A stretch of 64,000 nucleotides of DNA. It comes from Nitzschia sp. pyKryTriq1. Taxonomy: Eukaryota; Bacillariophyta; Bacillariophyceae; Bacillariales; Bacillariaceae. The DNA lies in the NCBI GenBank assembly GCA_956465555.1, contig OY101119.1, forward strand, positions 1,908,629-1,972,628. The letters run 5' to 3'. Positions 50,856-61,851 of the stretch are shown in pieces. A program made the position numbers and the translations under genes. Each line of letters opens with the position of its first letter. Position 1 is the first letter of the stretch. The notes under the pieces are model-generated. The model was not told the DNA's origin. It saw only the letters and a list, made by a program, of their open reading frames with translations, and made no database searches.

Positions 50856-51309
50856 TGATGTAATTACTCAATAAAGGTATCTAGCTTTTGGCTCTGTGAT
50901 TTTATGAGTGGTGAGTACAAGTACTGGTAGTCGTGCCGGCAGACCTTGTCAGTCAGTGTGCGGGATCGGAATGAAAACGAAAACAGAAGAACAAAAACAC
51001 TCGTAGACACGGAGGAGTGGACGACGACTCACTCACTCCTCGAGGACGGCGGGGATGATTCTTTCAGGATGATGACGTCTATCTCACGTCTCCCGCCGAC
51101 GCACGCGACCGTAGCGCCCAACGCGCGCCGACTATGATGATACCGGTAGTTCTTCTTCTTACAGTACCTGGTACCGTATTCAGCACACGATGATTGATGC
51201 ACGACGACCATGACGCTCCGCCGGTCGATGGACAGATCATCCTCATCGGTTGCCACGAAAAAATCCGCCTCTCGCATCCTCGAATAAAAGAAGGAAGCCA
51301 TTTCACAAC
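50856..51309. other. Divergent intergenic region
   Basis: 454 bp between Zim17 and the PPR gene. One gtacctggtacc cluster at 51160-51180. Nothing else recognised. Confidence 0.4.
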
Positions 51310-53609
51310 ATGCATCACAACCTGCACCTCTTTCATCTGTCCCGCAGTATTTTCTCATCTCAACTCACAACCAACGAAACACCTCCCACGGACTTCCACA
51401 GTCGCCAGTTGAGGAGTCGTCGGTATTCCTGTCAAAACCCGGTGGCTTTACCTCGACATTGGCCACGTTTTCTAGTAGAAGAAGGCGTGTCACCCACAAA
51501 TTGCTTCACAATGCTACGACGAAGAATATTTCCCGGAAAGGAAACTGCTGTGTGGGTGCGATGTCTTTCCTCCTTACAGCGGCGAACACCAAAAGCTGGC
51601 TTGGTAAAAAGTCCGGTCGGCTATGAGCATTTCACAAAATTTGACGCTGCCCGGGCTTTTCGGCGGCAGCACCAGCTTGCTACCATGGACGATCAACAGT
51701 TGCGTGAAACACGGCGACTTCTTGTACTGTCACTACAGGAGATCGTCTTTACTTTTCCAAAGTATGCAGCATGCGTTGGATCGCAAAAGTTGACGAATTC
51801 GCTGCCACTGGAATCAACATCGGCTACTGATTCCGTGCAGCCTCCACAAGATTATTTCCAATGTACACACCCAGTGGAATTCGAACATCCAACGCCAACG
51901 ATCGACAAGCCTCCGAAAGCTACCCAGGACAACGTGTCCAAGGTCGACGAAAGACCAACGCCTGAAGCACTGTTATGGAATGCAATCCGATGTCATGATG
52001 TCAACTTGACTATTCGTCTTTTCAAAGAGGCACTAGAATGCGACCAGAAGCTCTCCGGCCGAGTTTTGGTCCGTATTTTTTACCTTGTTGTCCCGACAGA
52101 TACTATTTTGGCGTACTCCGTGTTGCGAAAATATCGCAGGGAGGACGAAAAGCTGACGGATCCAGAGATGAAAATGTATTTCAAACTATGTTCGTCTGTG
52201 GGTTCGTTGGATCCCGGTGAACACAACAACCGGTGGTACCTCCACAAGTTTGTGAGGGATCTGGTTCAGGACTTGAAAAGGATGGAGCGAGACGCAAATC
52301 AGGAGCTACTACCGAAGACTATCACCGCTCTTGCTACTCAAAGAAATGTCAGAATTGGTACCTATGCTAATGAACTATACCAATATATGGTTGAAAATGA
52401 ATACAAGATGAAAACAGGCTGGTTGAGGCAACTACTGTCTCTATCCAAGTACAATCGCCAAGATGATCTGCCCTTCCACGATATCATGGAGAGACTCGCC
52501 ACCCAAAATGGACGACCGCATCCTTTGTCTGTGATTCAGGCCATCCACAACATGTTTCCTTTCGCAGACCCAGAAAAAACGTGTGTCGCCCTCAAAGCTT
52601 TTCTGGACTTCCAGAAGGGGATCGTGTTGGACGATTTTCCTCAACCCACGACATTTGACGAACTTCAGATCGATTTGGATTGTCTTGAATCAATATCTGC
52701 AGGAGCGGCGCATTCTGGAAGTCCTGAGCTCGTATCACTCGTCTGGGAAGTTCTGGAGAAGTGTGAGCATCGTCCGACCGAGGCAATTTATGAAAATACC
52801 GTGATTGCATTTGCGTATGGTGGAAAGTATCTAGAAACAGCCTTTGGAGTCATCAACTCGATGAAGGAAGATGGATTTGAAGTGTCGAGGTCACTTTTGC
52901 GAAGCTTTTCCCTTGCTCTTCGGTAAGTCTAGTCAACGATACGCTACAGACGTGTAGTGCTGTCTTCGATTTTCTTCTGTAATCTAACGCGGTCGCGATG
53001 CGTAGTTCCGAAAAGCTGATGCTCGACCATGGAATGAAGATTCTTACAGTGTCTTCTGATCTGCAATCTTTGGAGACCCTGAATGCATTGATGTCGTGCT
53101 ATGCTGAACGTGGGGAGGTTCATGGGGTTCTTCAAATTTTGGAGACTTTGCGATCAAACAAGTTAAGTCCAGATGAGAATTCCTACTCTTTCGCAATTGA
53201 GGTGCTCGGCAAGAACATCCATCGTTGGCATAAGAATGACAACCCAGGTATGGTGCAAGAGAACCTTGACCATGCCGACGCTATCTTGGGTATGATGGAG
53301 GCTGATGGTATACCACCTTCTAGAGATCTGCTACGGAATTATGTGGAGCTTCTTTGCATTGCTGGTGAATCTGAGACGGCTAATATGGTGGTCGATGACA
53401 TGCTATCATACACCCCGGAATCTGTGTGCAGCAAGGCCTTATATAGGCTGGCAATGGCTAATGCAGAGGGCGGTAACTTTGACAGAGCCAGATATCTCGC
53501 TTCAAAGATCACAGATGAAATTCCAATTCTGTTGAAAAAGATTCGGAGTCGCCAGCAGAGATTTCGTCACGTAGATAGTATGACAAAACGAGCCAAAGTC
53601 TCGCCCTAG
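51310..53609 (+). CDS. Pentatricopeptide repeat (PPR) protein, organellar
   Basis: 738 residues if the first in-frame ATG at 51310 is used (671 if the next candidate at 51511, MLRRRIFPGK, is used). Exon 1 ends at 52922, intron 52923-53005 (83 bp, GTAAGT...TAG), exon 2 is 53006-53609. The N-terminus is Arg/Ser rich and free of acids, as in a mitochondrial presequence. Helical repeats fill the C-terminal half. PPR-like units include IYENTVIAFAYGGKYLETAF, then LETLNALMSCYAERGEVHGV and DENSYSFAIEVLGK, the first joined to the second across the splice. PPR proteins bind single-stranded organellar RNA; the target cannot be predicted here. Confidence 0.75.
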
Positions 53610-55016
53610 GTATTGGATTGTCCGAGTGTTCCAGCTACCTGGTGCTAAATGAGTCCCGAAGATGTCCTGGAAGATATTCAATGGTTTTGGCGGCAGGCCC
53701 TTTTGGCAGACTTTTCGGTGCCAACAGGACACCATTCCTGATTCCCACGGCATTTATATTCCCCATAAATTAGGTCCTACCGTTGTGTCTTCAAAATATT
53801 TTCAACGTGTCGATGCTTTCGGGGGAAGAGGGGCTAGCAGCTACCAGCGAAGATAGGGCGTGCAAAAGTGGCACCGTATTGCTTACATACTAGCTTCTCC
53901 GTCGTCCTGCGAGGAGCAGAGTTCTCGAGTTCGGCCGCGATCTTTCCCGCTTCTCCCGGGGAGCAGCAGTCAGGAATAGCAACTACGGGAGTGCTTCTTC
54001 TTCTTGAACCACGAGTACTGGTATGCTCCTACTACTAGACCCGGAGTAAGCCACTACTTGAGCGAACTTCGCTTCTCGTCAGATCTACTCACTACCAAAC
54101 CGCATAGTACGGTCGTGCTTTTGCTTTGCCATTCTCCTCTCAGAGTTCTCTATCCAAAAGTACCTGATACTCGTAGTCTATTCTCTACTACTAGTACTAC
54201 TGGCTAGAGTAGAGTAGAGCAGAGTAGGAGATATATCTACTACTACTCTTCTGCTACTACTCTACTACTAGAGAGAAGTAGTAGAGGGAGCTACCAGGTA
54301 GAGAAGAGAGTAGTAGAGAGCAAAGCAAAGAAGAGCTCTCTACGGTCGTACTGTACGTAGTGTAGTATGGATACTTGCAATATTTACCACGAGTACTACT
54401 AGCACAGTCACGCACGATGAGGGCCACCTCGATCCCTTTGGGCCTGTTGTGGCAAGAGGGCTATTATTTGCATACAAGGCATAAGTCATTCAACAATTAT
54501 TGCGATGTAAATAAAAAATTATTATGGGCGCAGCGTCGTTGAGCGTTGAGTGTCTATTAATCGTACAACTAGGTACTTGTGCTTGTACTTGTTACCTGGT
54601 CTTGGTTGGGTCACTACACCCAATGTAATGGTCACATGACTTGTGACTGTCAAGAAATAATTATTATTCAGGCGAAATTCCGACAAGCGCGTTTGAGCTC
54701 CACCGTCTCACAAACTCTACGACGAGTACTGGTACAGTACACAGGTACCTGAACAGTACTACGTACAAGTACCGGTACTGTACAAGTACTATGATAATGT
54801 TGTGTGCTGGAATGAATAGAACAGGCGGGGTACCATACTGCACTGTGGTATTTGTACCACCACCACGGCCGGTCGGTTCTGCGAACTTTGTTTGGCTTCT
54901 TTGCCATTGTCTTCTCTCATCTCTTTTACGGGTATTTGTATCAACAAAACAACGTCGAAGCACAAAAAATTCGAAAAGGAATCAAATACTGTTTGCTTTC
55001 CTTTGTATAAATTATT
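53610..55016. other. Intergenic, TAC/TAG- and GTAC-rich
   Basis: 1.4 kb with no supported gene. Contains ctactact and agagtagag low-complexity DNA at 54170-54330 and gtac/accggtac words at 54725-54795. Confidence 0.5.
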
Positions 55017-55595
55017 ATGTACATTCGAGGAGCTTTGGAAGGAACAAAGCGACCGCTGACGATGTTAACAGACGCAGACAAGATTATCCAAGGCTTCCTT
55101 AGAAAACGAGGGTTCCCTACTGCTACTTCTTTCGATGCCATCGAAATGCCTACAACTTCCCAGAAAAGACCACGCAGGTCACACAAGGCAGTTTCCTTCT
55201 CAAATTTACCCGTTGTACACGTCCTTGAATATTCGGAAATTGACCTTGGCAATTCTTGGTATGGTAAGTCCGATTACATGGACTTTGCCAACGAATGTAG
55301 ACGTGTTCTGAGAGAGACAGACGCCGTGGTTGGAGAGGTTCAGAAAATTGATGCCTCGGAGTTTTGCGTCAGGGGCTTGGAAGACCAGATTATCCCTAGC
55401 ATATCTCAAATGAAGCGCAAACGAAAACGAGTATTGATCAAAATGATTATTCGACAGCATCGAATTCTGAAAAAGGCTCCACTGCCCAAAGGTCCCGACG
55501 ATTGGTGCGAGAGCATACGCGAAATATCGGTTCTGATGTCGAGCCGATCACGGAAGTGGGCGAGAGAACTAGGCGTGCTTGATGCAAACCGATGA
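55017..55595 (+). CDS. Uncharacterised diatom protein of the RGLE type
   Basis: 192 residues, single exon. The pattern KAVSFSNLPVVHVLEY, then SWYGKSDYMDFANECRR and ASEFCVRGLEDQI is shared by a large family of short diatom proteins of unknown function: a basic lead, a Phe/Ser motif, a W-Y pair and a Cys-Val-Arg-Gly-Leu-Glu motif. A basic helix (QMKRKRKRVLIKMIIRQH) follows the RGLE motif. No catalytic or membrane signature is seen. A second ATG at residue 16 is also possible as start. Confidence 0.65.
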   Translation: MYIRGALEGTKRPLTMLTDADKIIQGFLRKRGFPTATSFDAIEMPTTSQKRPRRSHKAVSFSNLPVVHVLEYSEIDLGNSWYGKSDYMDFANECRRVLRETDAVVGEVQKIDASEFCVRGLEDQIIPSISQMKRKRKRVLIKMIIRQHRILKKAPLPKGPDDWCESIREISVLMSSRSRKWARELGVLDANR

Positions 55596-56186
55596 AATTC
55601 AGATCATAGTAGAAGGAGACACACGAAAAGAACGACCTACTAGAACATACCGTCTTGGCCTTCGTTTTCTCATTGTTCGACTGGATCAGGGTCTTCAGTA
55701 TTGAAATAGTCTCCGTCATGTCAGACTTGATTGTCATGGCGCGTGTTTACTGTTGTTTATAGTAAGCACTCTACTAACTGGTGATTGTCTACCAAGTACC
55801 ATTACTCTTGTAGAGTGTACTAGAGGCGAAGGACCAGTACCAACCCCTGGTACAAGTACAGTACATAGTTCAGTGAGCGTGTATTCTTCAGTCCGGTTTT
55901 GAGTCGTGGCTGATGGTTTTGCCTGCCGCCTGCCTGCCTGCCTACTGTACTGGTACCTACCGGTACTATCCCTGCCTGCCTGCGCTGAGCTGCGTCAGTC
56001 CCGTGATGACGTCACTGTTCGAAAGAGAATGTTTTTTGAAGAGAAATCTTATCTCGCCTTGGTGAAAGTGAAAAGAAGAAACCATCGCCGGACGAAAAAG
56101 GATGCACAAACCCCAGCTGGGTGTTAGAGATGCATTGAAAGTCCATTGATAACATATTATTGGCTGTCGTATCTGGGGCCTGATTT

Positions 56187-56217
<31 letters not shown>

Positions 56218-56244
56218 CCTAGTGTGAGATTGAGACCGTGAGCG
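55596..56244. other. Intergenic
   Basis: No gene supported. A (tgattgat)n run lies at 56180-56217 and cctgcctg repeats at 55920-55985. Confidence 0.5.
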
Positions 56245-57138
56245 ATGAGGAGTGGGCTTTCGTGGCAGTTCCTTGGCCTTCTTGCTGCCAAAAAGGCGCA
56301 CGCATTCACGTCATTTTCAACAAGGACCGTAACGCCTCCACTGGCGGAGAACAACGGTTGGAAAAGATTGGAAACTCGGCGTTATAACTTTTTCAAGGAT
56401 ATAATCGGAAAAGCATTTGAAAATGATGGGAGCCTCTCACCAGATAAACGCCGAGGGCAATATGATGGGCCGGGAGAAGAATACATCGAGAGCGCCCCAG
56501 CAAGTGAATTGACAGAGACTCAGAGAAAATGGCGTGAGACACAACTAGGAAATGATGTCACCCCCGCAATGGTTTGTGGAAGAAAATTTTCTGTGGATCT
56601 TTTCTTGTCTGGAGTGCCGGAGCGAGACCCCAGCAATGATTTGTATGGAAGCAAAGTGAATATCTCGAACCGAGATCGGGAGACCGGCTTGTCATTGCCT
56701 CCTGTGCCATCGACCACTATCACTGTTGAATTCTTGGAGAATGGTATCTGCAAAGCATGCGAATCAGAATTTACATCCGGTGAGAACGATGGTCAGTGGA
56801 AGCTCTCCGACGACGGAAAAATGTTGCGGTTCAGCATTGATACACTGGGCTACACCAGAACAGTAGAAACCAAAGGCAGCATACAGAATGTTTACTGGAC
56901 GAAAGAAGACGAGAAATCAGTTCAAACACAGTCATCGTACTCCATACCACCGGGATTTGTTTATGGAGATGTTGAGGTAGTAGCAGGCCGAAAACCTGGG
57001 ACATTTGACTTTGGAGGCAGCGGCGTGCTTCGGCTGGAGAAGAGCACCGGTCTTTTTGGGGTATCCTCGCAGCTTGTCGCTTGTGGAAAGTTTGAAATGC
57101 GACAGGAACCTACCACCACATCTAGTAGAGCTCTATGA
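56245..57138 (+). CDS. Plastid-targeted protein of unknown function
   Basis: 297 residues, single exon. The N-terminus (RSGLSWQFLGLLAAKKAHAF, then TSFSTRTVTP) is a signal peptide with Phe at the cleavage site and a Ser/Thr/Arg transit stretch. The mature part has no family I can name. It alternates beta-rich segments (TTITVEFLENGICKACESEF, YTRTVETKGSIQNVYW, GDVEVVAGRKPGTFDFGGSG), which suggests an all-beta fold such as a lipocalin-like barrel; this is only an inference. It is convergent with the QNG1 gene. Confidence 0.7.
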   Translation: MRSGLSWQFLGLLAAKKAHAFTSFSTRTVTPPLAENNGWKRLETRRYNFFKDIIGKAFENDGSLSPDKRRGQYDGPGEEYIESAPASELTETQRKWRETQLGNDVTPAMVCGRKFSVDLFLSGVPERDPSNDLYGSKVNISNRDRETGLSLPPVPSTTITVEFLENGICKACESEFTSGENDGQWKLSDDGKMLRFSIDTLGYTRTVETKGSIQNVYWTKEDEKSVQTQSSYSIPPGFVYGDVEVVAGRKPGTFDFGGSGVLRLEKSTGLFGVSSQLVACGKFEMRQEPTTTSSRAL

Positions 57139-57166
57139 ACTTAATACTTAGATCAACTCTAAAAAT

Positions 57167-58273
57167 TTAGTAGAAGTGAGTTCTAACTTTGTGAAATGGT
57201 TTCAGTAAGCCATCTTGATGCATGCGCTCCCCCACCTGCCAAAGATACCAGTCCACATTGACATCATTGAATGGTTCACCTGCGCCGGCTGCTTTATCAT
57301 CGGAATTCAGCACTTTTACCAGCTCCTCGACGCCAACGACCGTCCCTGCTCGGATGGAGATTTCCTCAGCCGATCCCATTATGATCTCCTCACCCGAATC
57401 GACGGCAGTGGAAAGCTTGGGCGAATACTCCAGAATTTGAAAGTGGCGCAAGATTTGGGGGACTCGATAATCCGCAAAAGTTGTCAATCGTTCGAGTCCT
57501 TCTAGGCGGAGTTTGAGAGCCGCATTGACATCGCCGACATATATTTGTGCTCTCTTCAGAAACACTATGCGATCGGAATCAATAATTGTCTCATCTCGAA
57601 AGCCAGGAAAGTAGCAATATATTAATTCCACCAAATTGGGTGCATTTCCTTTCGCTCGTGCGATTAGCTGCATCGCAGATCCATCAAAGTGTTGCAAGAG
57701 GACTTCACCGACTTCCTTCCAGAGTGCAGAGCGCTTTTGCATGTTATCCAAGTAGTGACCATCCAAGTGAGGTTCAAGGAGGGTTTTCATGGTGTCCTCA
57801 GACATTTTCGACAATTTATTCGGTGAAAATGCATAAGAGCTCATGTCATCAGAGTGGTTGGAATCATCTGCTTCGGCGAGTTTCTTGAGCGCTACGGCAA
57901 GATGATCATACTCTAGGCTGTTGATTTGAGTTTCTTCCGGGTAATTTTGACAGGGCCAAAAACAAAAGTTGATGGCATCCAAGGCTAAAATGTAAAGGGC
58001 CACTCTCTCTTGCCGCTGTGCTTCGGCTCCTGCGAACTTTTCCCCTCGATAATGCCAATTTTCTTCGTCCCATTCAATCCAACTTTGCTTTTCGCTCTTT
58101 TTCTCAAGGATAATTTGAGCCAATTTCCCAATATTCTCGTTCCGAACGGCAACGGAATGTTTTCCATCCTCCATCCAGTCTTTTTCTTGCTCCATCCACC
58201 TCCGGCAAGACGTGCGGACCTGAAGGCATGGGTTGGAATAGTAACCTTCCGATGGCGATGATGAATCTGTCAT
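57167..58273 (-). CDS. QNG1: Queuosine 5'-phosphate N-glycosylase (queuosine salvage, DUF2419)
   Basis: 368 residues from the ATG at 58273. Releases queuine from queuosine 5'-phosphate so that it can be re-inserted into tRNA anticodons. Family hallmarks: LYILALDAINFCFWP near residue 95, YDHLAVALKKLAE, a long helical middle part, FPGFRDETI, IVFLKRAQIYVGDVNAAL and ADYRVPQILRHFQILEYS. The C-terminal VNVDWYLWQVGERM is also typical. Length fits the family. The next upstream gene, eIF2-gamma, is divergent. Confidence 0.9.
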   Translation of the reverse strand: MTDSSSPSEGYYSNPCLQVRTSCRRWMEQEKDWMEDGKHSVAVRNENIGKLAQIILEKKSEKQSWIEWDEENWHYRGEKFAGAEAQRQERVALYILALDAINFCFWPCQNYPEETQINSLEYDHLAVALKKLAEADDSNHSDDMSSYAFSPNKLSKMSEDTMKTLLEPHLDGHYLDNMQKRSALWKEVGEVLLQHFDGSAMQLIARAKGNAPNLVELIYCYFPGFRDETIIDSDRIVFLKRAQIYVGDVNAALKLRLEGLERLTTFADYRVPQILRHFQILEYSPKLSTAVDSGEEIIMGSAEEISIRAGTVVGVEELVKVLNSDDKAAGAGEPFNDVNVDWYLWQVGERMHQDGLLKPFHKVRTHFY

Positions 58274-58808
58274 AATATCCTCAACCAACAATCTCACCAC
58301 GAGACGTCAACGAAATAATTGTCACTACCACGAGCAAGAAACCAATGTTAGCTTCCAAGTGTGGGCTTTCTGGTGATTGTTCGACCGTAGCCGGGATGAG
58401 ATAACATATTATTATGCAACAGGTTTGTGGACTTGAAATTTGAATACTGCGTACCGGTAGACTACAGACTACCTCTGATGATTCTTCTTCTTCCTGATGT
58501 CATCGTCGATCACGATGGATTATTGCGTTGAACGAATGGATCTGTTGAGTTAGTCGTGTCAGTCAACGCATATTGTCGCGCGAATATTTCGCGCGTTCTA
58601 CGGGCGATTCTTTACCCTCTTTCTACGAAGAAACTCTGCCACCACGAATGACGAGAGATTGTGCGGTCCAGAGAAGAGCACGGGCTCTTGTCCCTTTTGC
58701 AACCGAGCGAGAAGAACCACCAAGCAAAATCGACGAGGGGGATCGATCGTTGCTGTATTTGTGTTTGAGGAGGTACACAACACAAGAACTGACCAACATC
58801 TTTTCACC
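58274..58808. promoter_or_regulatory. Divergent intergenic region between QNG1 and eIF2-gamma
   Basis: 535 bp, presumably both promoters. Nothing defined seen; open frames across 58573-58921 have no family resemblance. Confidence 0.4.
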
Positions 58809-60312
58809 ATGGGATCCGATGAACTAAAGAAGCAGACACATTTGAAACCACAAGATGCATCTACCGTGGATGCTTCCAAATTGACGGCGTTGACCCCGGA
58901 AGTTGTGAGTGTGATGCTCAAAGTAGTCGAGGCAGTCGGGTTTGGGCATTTCGTCTCTCACACGGCTTTCTGTTTGTTACGTTATATATGTTCCTTTTTA
59001 GATTTCTCGTCAAGCCACCATCAATATTGGTACAATTGGACATGTGGCACACGGAAAGTCCACGGTAGTAAAGGCCATCAGTGGAGTGCAAACGGTCCGT
59101 TTCAAGAACGAGCTCGAACGTAACATTACCATCAAGCTGGGATATGCCAATGCGAAGATTTACAAGGGTGACGCTAAAGGTGAGAAGGGAGGATTCTACA
59201 CGTCGAGGGGCTCCTCGCACGCAGACGAGTTTGTGGACGAAATCTCGGGTGTCACGTATCGTCTTCGCCGACACGTGAGTTTTGTGGATTGTCCTGGACA
59301 CGATATTCTGATGGCTACCATGTTGAATGGTGCCGCTGTGATGGACGCAGCGTTTTTGCTCGTGGCCGGAAATGAAACATGCCCACAGCCTCAGACAAGT
59401 GAGCACTTGGCTGCTGTGGAGATTATGCGCTTGAAAGAAATCCTAATTCTGCAGAACAAGGTCGATCTAGTCAAGCCAGATGCTGCCTTGGCGCAGCAAG
59501 AACAAATCCGAAAGTTTGTGGCTGGTACTGTTGCTGATTCTGCACCTATCATTCCAATTTCGGCCGTTCTCAAGTACAACATTGACGTTGTCTGCGAGTA
59601 TATTGTGCGCAAAATCCCTCTTCCACCACGAGACTTTACAAGTGTGCCTCGCCTCATTGTCATCCGATCATTTGATGTCAACCGTCCTGGTCAGGATGTA
59701 AGCGACCTCCAAGGTGGTGTCGCTGGTGGAAGTATTCTTCAGGGAGTTCTTAGGGTTGGTGACGAAATTGAAGTCCGGCCTGGTATCGTGACCAAGCAAG
59801 AAGATGAGAATGGAAACACAACGATGGTTTGCGCCCCTATCTATTCCAAGATTTCCTCATTGTACGCCGAACAGAACGATCTAGAGTTTGCTGTTCCAGG
59901 TGGGCTTATTGGTGTAGGTACGCGCATTGACCCGACTCTCACCAGAGCAGATCGACTTGTGGGTCAAGTGTTGGGACTCAAGGGTCAGTTACCCGATGTA
60001 TTCAGCGAGATTGAGATTTCATACTACTTGTTGAGAAGGCTGTTGGGTGTGAAGACTAGTGACGGTGGAAAGCAGGCAAAGGTTCAAAAGCTATCCAAAA
60101 ATGAGATCCTCATGGTCAACATTGGTTCCACCGCGACGGGTGGTAGAGTCATTGCTGTTAAGGGCGAGCTGGCGAAGATTGCCCTGACACAACCGGTCTG
60201 TACTACGGAGGGAGAGAAGATTGCCCTTTCGCGACGTGTGGACAAACACTGGCGGCTCATTGGTTGGGGTCAAATCCGCAAGGGCTCTAAGATTGAGGTC
60301 AAGGATCCCTAA
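58809..60312 (+). CDS. Translation initiation factor eIF2 subunit gamma
   Basis: GTPase subunit of eIF2 that carries initiator Met-tRNA to the 40S ribosome; 468 residues. Exon 1 is 58809-58904, intron 58905-59001 (97 bp, GTGAGT...TAG), exon 2 is 59002-60312. G1 motif [15 protein letters not shown]3 [14 protein letters not shown]4 QNKVDLV and G5 ISAVLKYN are intact. Domains 2 and 3 follow ([43 protein letters not shown]). The zinc-knuckle region between G1 and G3, with Cys residues in many homologues, lacks Cys here ([19 protein letters not shown]). Confidence 0.96.
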
Positions 60313-61851
60313 GGCCCATCATCAATAGAAAAGGAAAACTAGTTGTCTATTTTTATGCATTTATTGCTCAATGCTAGCATTTTGTTGCCCACCACTGAAA
60401 TATCGTTCATCCCGGAATTGAAAATATTTGATAGCTTGTGCTCTCGTCTTCTGCTTGTTCAATGCTTTTCCAGGCTAATTCAATATCATTATGGGTACAT
60501 ACATCAAGCTGCAAGTGTCACTACGTAATGAAGTTGATCAATAAGAGCGGCTTAGTAGATTTATGACATGAGTGGTGTGTGTGTGAGAGAGAGAGAGAGA
60601 GAGTCATCAGTCGTCCGATAGCACTTAATTCCGGTGACGCACGACGGTTAGACTATGGTGACGTCACAGCTGGTTTTGGATGCGGACAGATGGAACACAC
60701 CCTCGAAGATACTGAGTAGTAGGACGTTGAAGTCTCCAGTGTTGGTATCTCTCCTGTTTGTGGTTGGATGGTGGGAAGTGTTTCGTGTAGTAGTCTGGTT
60801 TGTTCTTCAGGATCAACCCTCCCGCCTTTACCTAGAGTGGGACAAAGCAGGTATCCCACCGAACATTGTTTGTCACCATGGCATCATGAACAGATGAACT
60901 CTAATCCATCAACAAACACTACATATGGATACTTCCTATACTTCCTCAACACGACTACATTTACATGTCAACAAACGAAAGATCCAAATGTAGACCTATG
61001 TTTAGTTTGTACCAGATCAATGCAACAAAAGGATGCGAACCAGCACCACAATAGAGCTACGAACACCCCTAGAGAGGGGAGATCTGATATCTGATGGATC
61101 GTCCGCTCCTCCTCCTCCTCCATCCAGCACCAGCGTATCGTACAGTACAGTATGTATTCTCTCTACTACTAGTAGTAGTGGAGAGCCGCCCGTACTACTA
61201 ATAGAGTATTTTAGTGGTCACAACAACATGACCGATGACTGTGGCGGATCCTACATATGCCCCTTTTTATTGAACAGTCTAAAAAAATATGAACACCATC
61301 GTTCGTACAGTACTTCATACATACCTGTATTCGTGCTTGATAGAAGTCTTTTTCGACATAATTCGTCCATTATTATTCGTTGTTGGGCCTCTGAAGAGTC
61401 ATACCTGGTAGTAGCAGCGAGGTCGCAACTGCCGGTACGTACGGTGGCGGTGGTGTGTGCCCGCCGCCGTACATGATGCGTACCATCAGGTAGATACCTG
61501 GTAGTGGCGGCCCAAACTACGATTAACGAAGGCGGTACAAGTACAGTACAGTATCAGTTCACCGGTACAATTCTCGTGTAATGCACCTGGTACCAGGTGT
61601 ACGAGTAGTACATATTCCACGTGCAGTTCACGTGGTCTACGGTATTATGTGCTAAGTGTCGTATAAACGCGACACCGACCGAACACGGACCATGCATGAG
61701 CAAACTCGAAACCGCGGCGCTTCTTCAAGAGTCTTCTCGAGAAAACAAAAAATCCCCTCAAGTATTGTTAGCGGCTCTACCCTACTTCAGGTACTTCCAC
61801 TCCTACTCTGTATTTGTATTATATCACATTCCCGGGCGGAAGTGCCGAACT
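60313..61851. other. Intergenic, microsatellites and GTAC cluster
   Basis: About 1.5 kb without a supported gene. (gt)n(ga)n microsatellite at 60577-60612; gtac/accaggtac words at 61495-61620. Some open frames here lack an ATG or family match. Confidence 0.5.
60577..60612. repeat. (gt)n(ga)n microsatellite
   Basis: Dinucleotide run, gtgtgtgtgt then gagagaga. Simple repeat. Confidence 0.9.

Noticed and set aside
58573-58921. Open frames on both strands upstream of eIF2-gamma
   Set aside because: They overlap the true first exon (58809-58904) in other frames and match nothing.
61033-61476. Plus-strand frame of 147 residues
   Set aside because: Low-complexity TAC/AGT DNA; no domain or signal.
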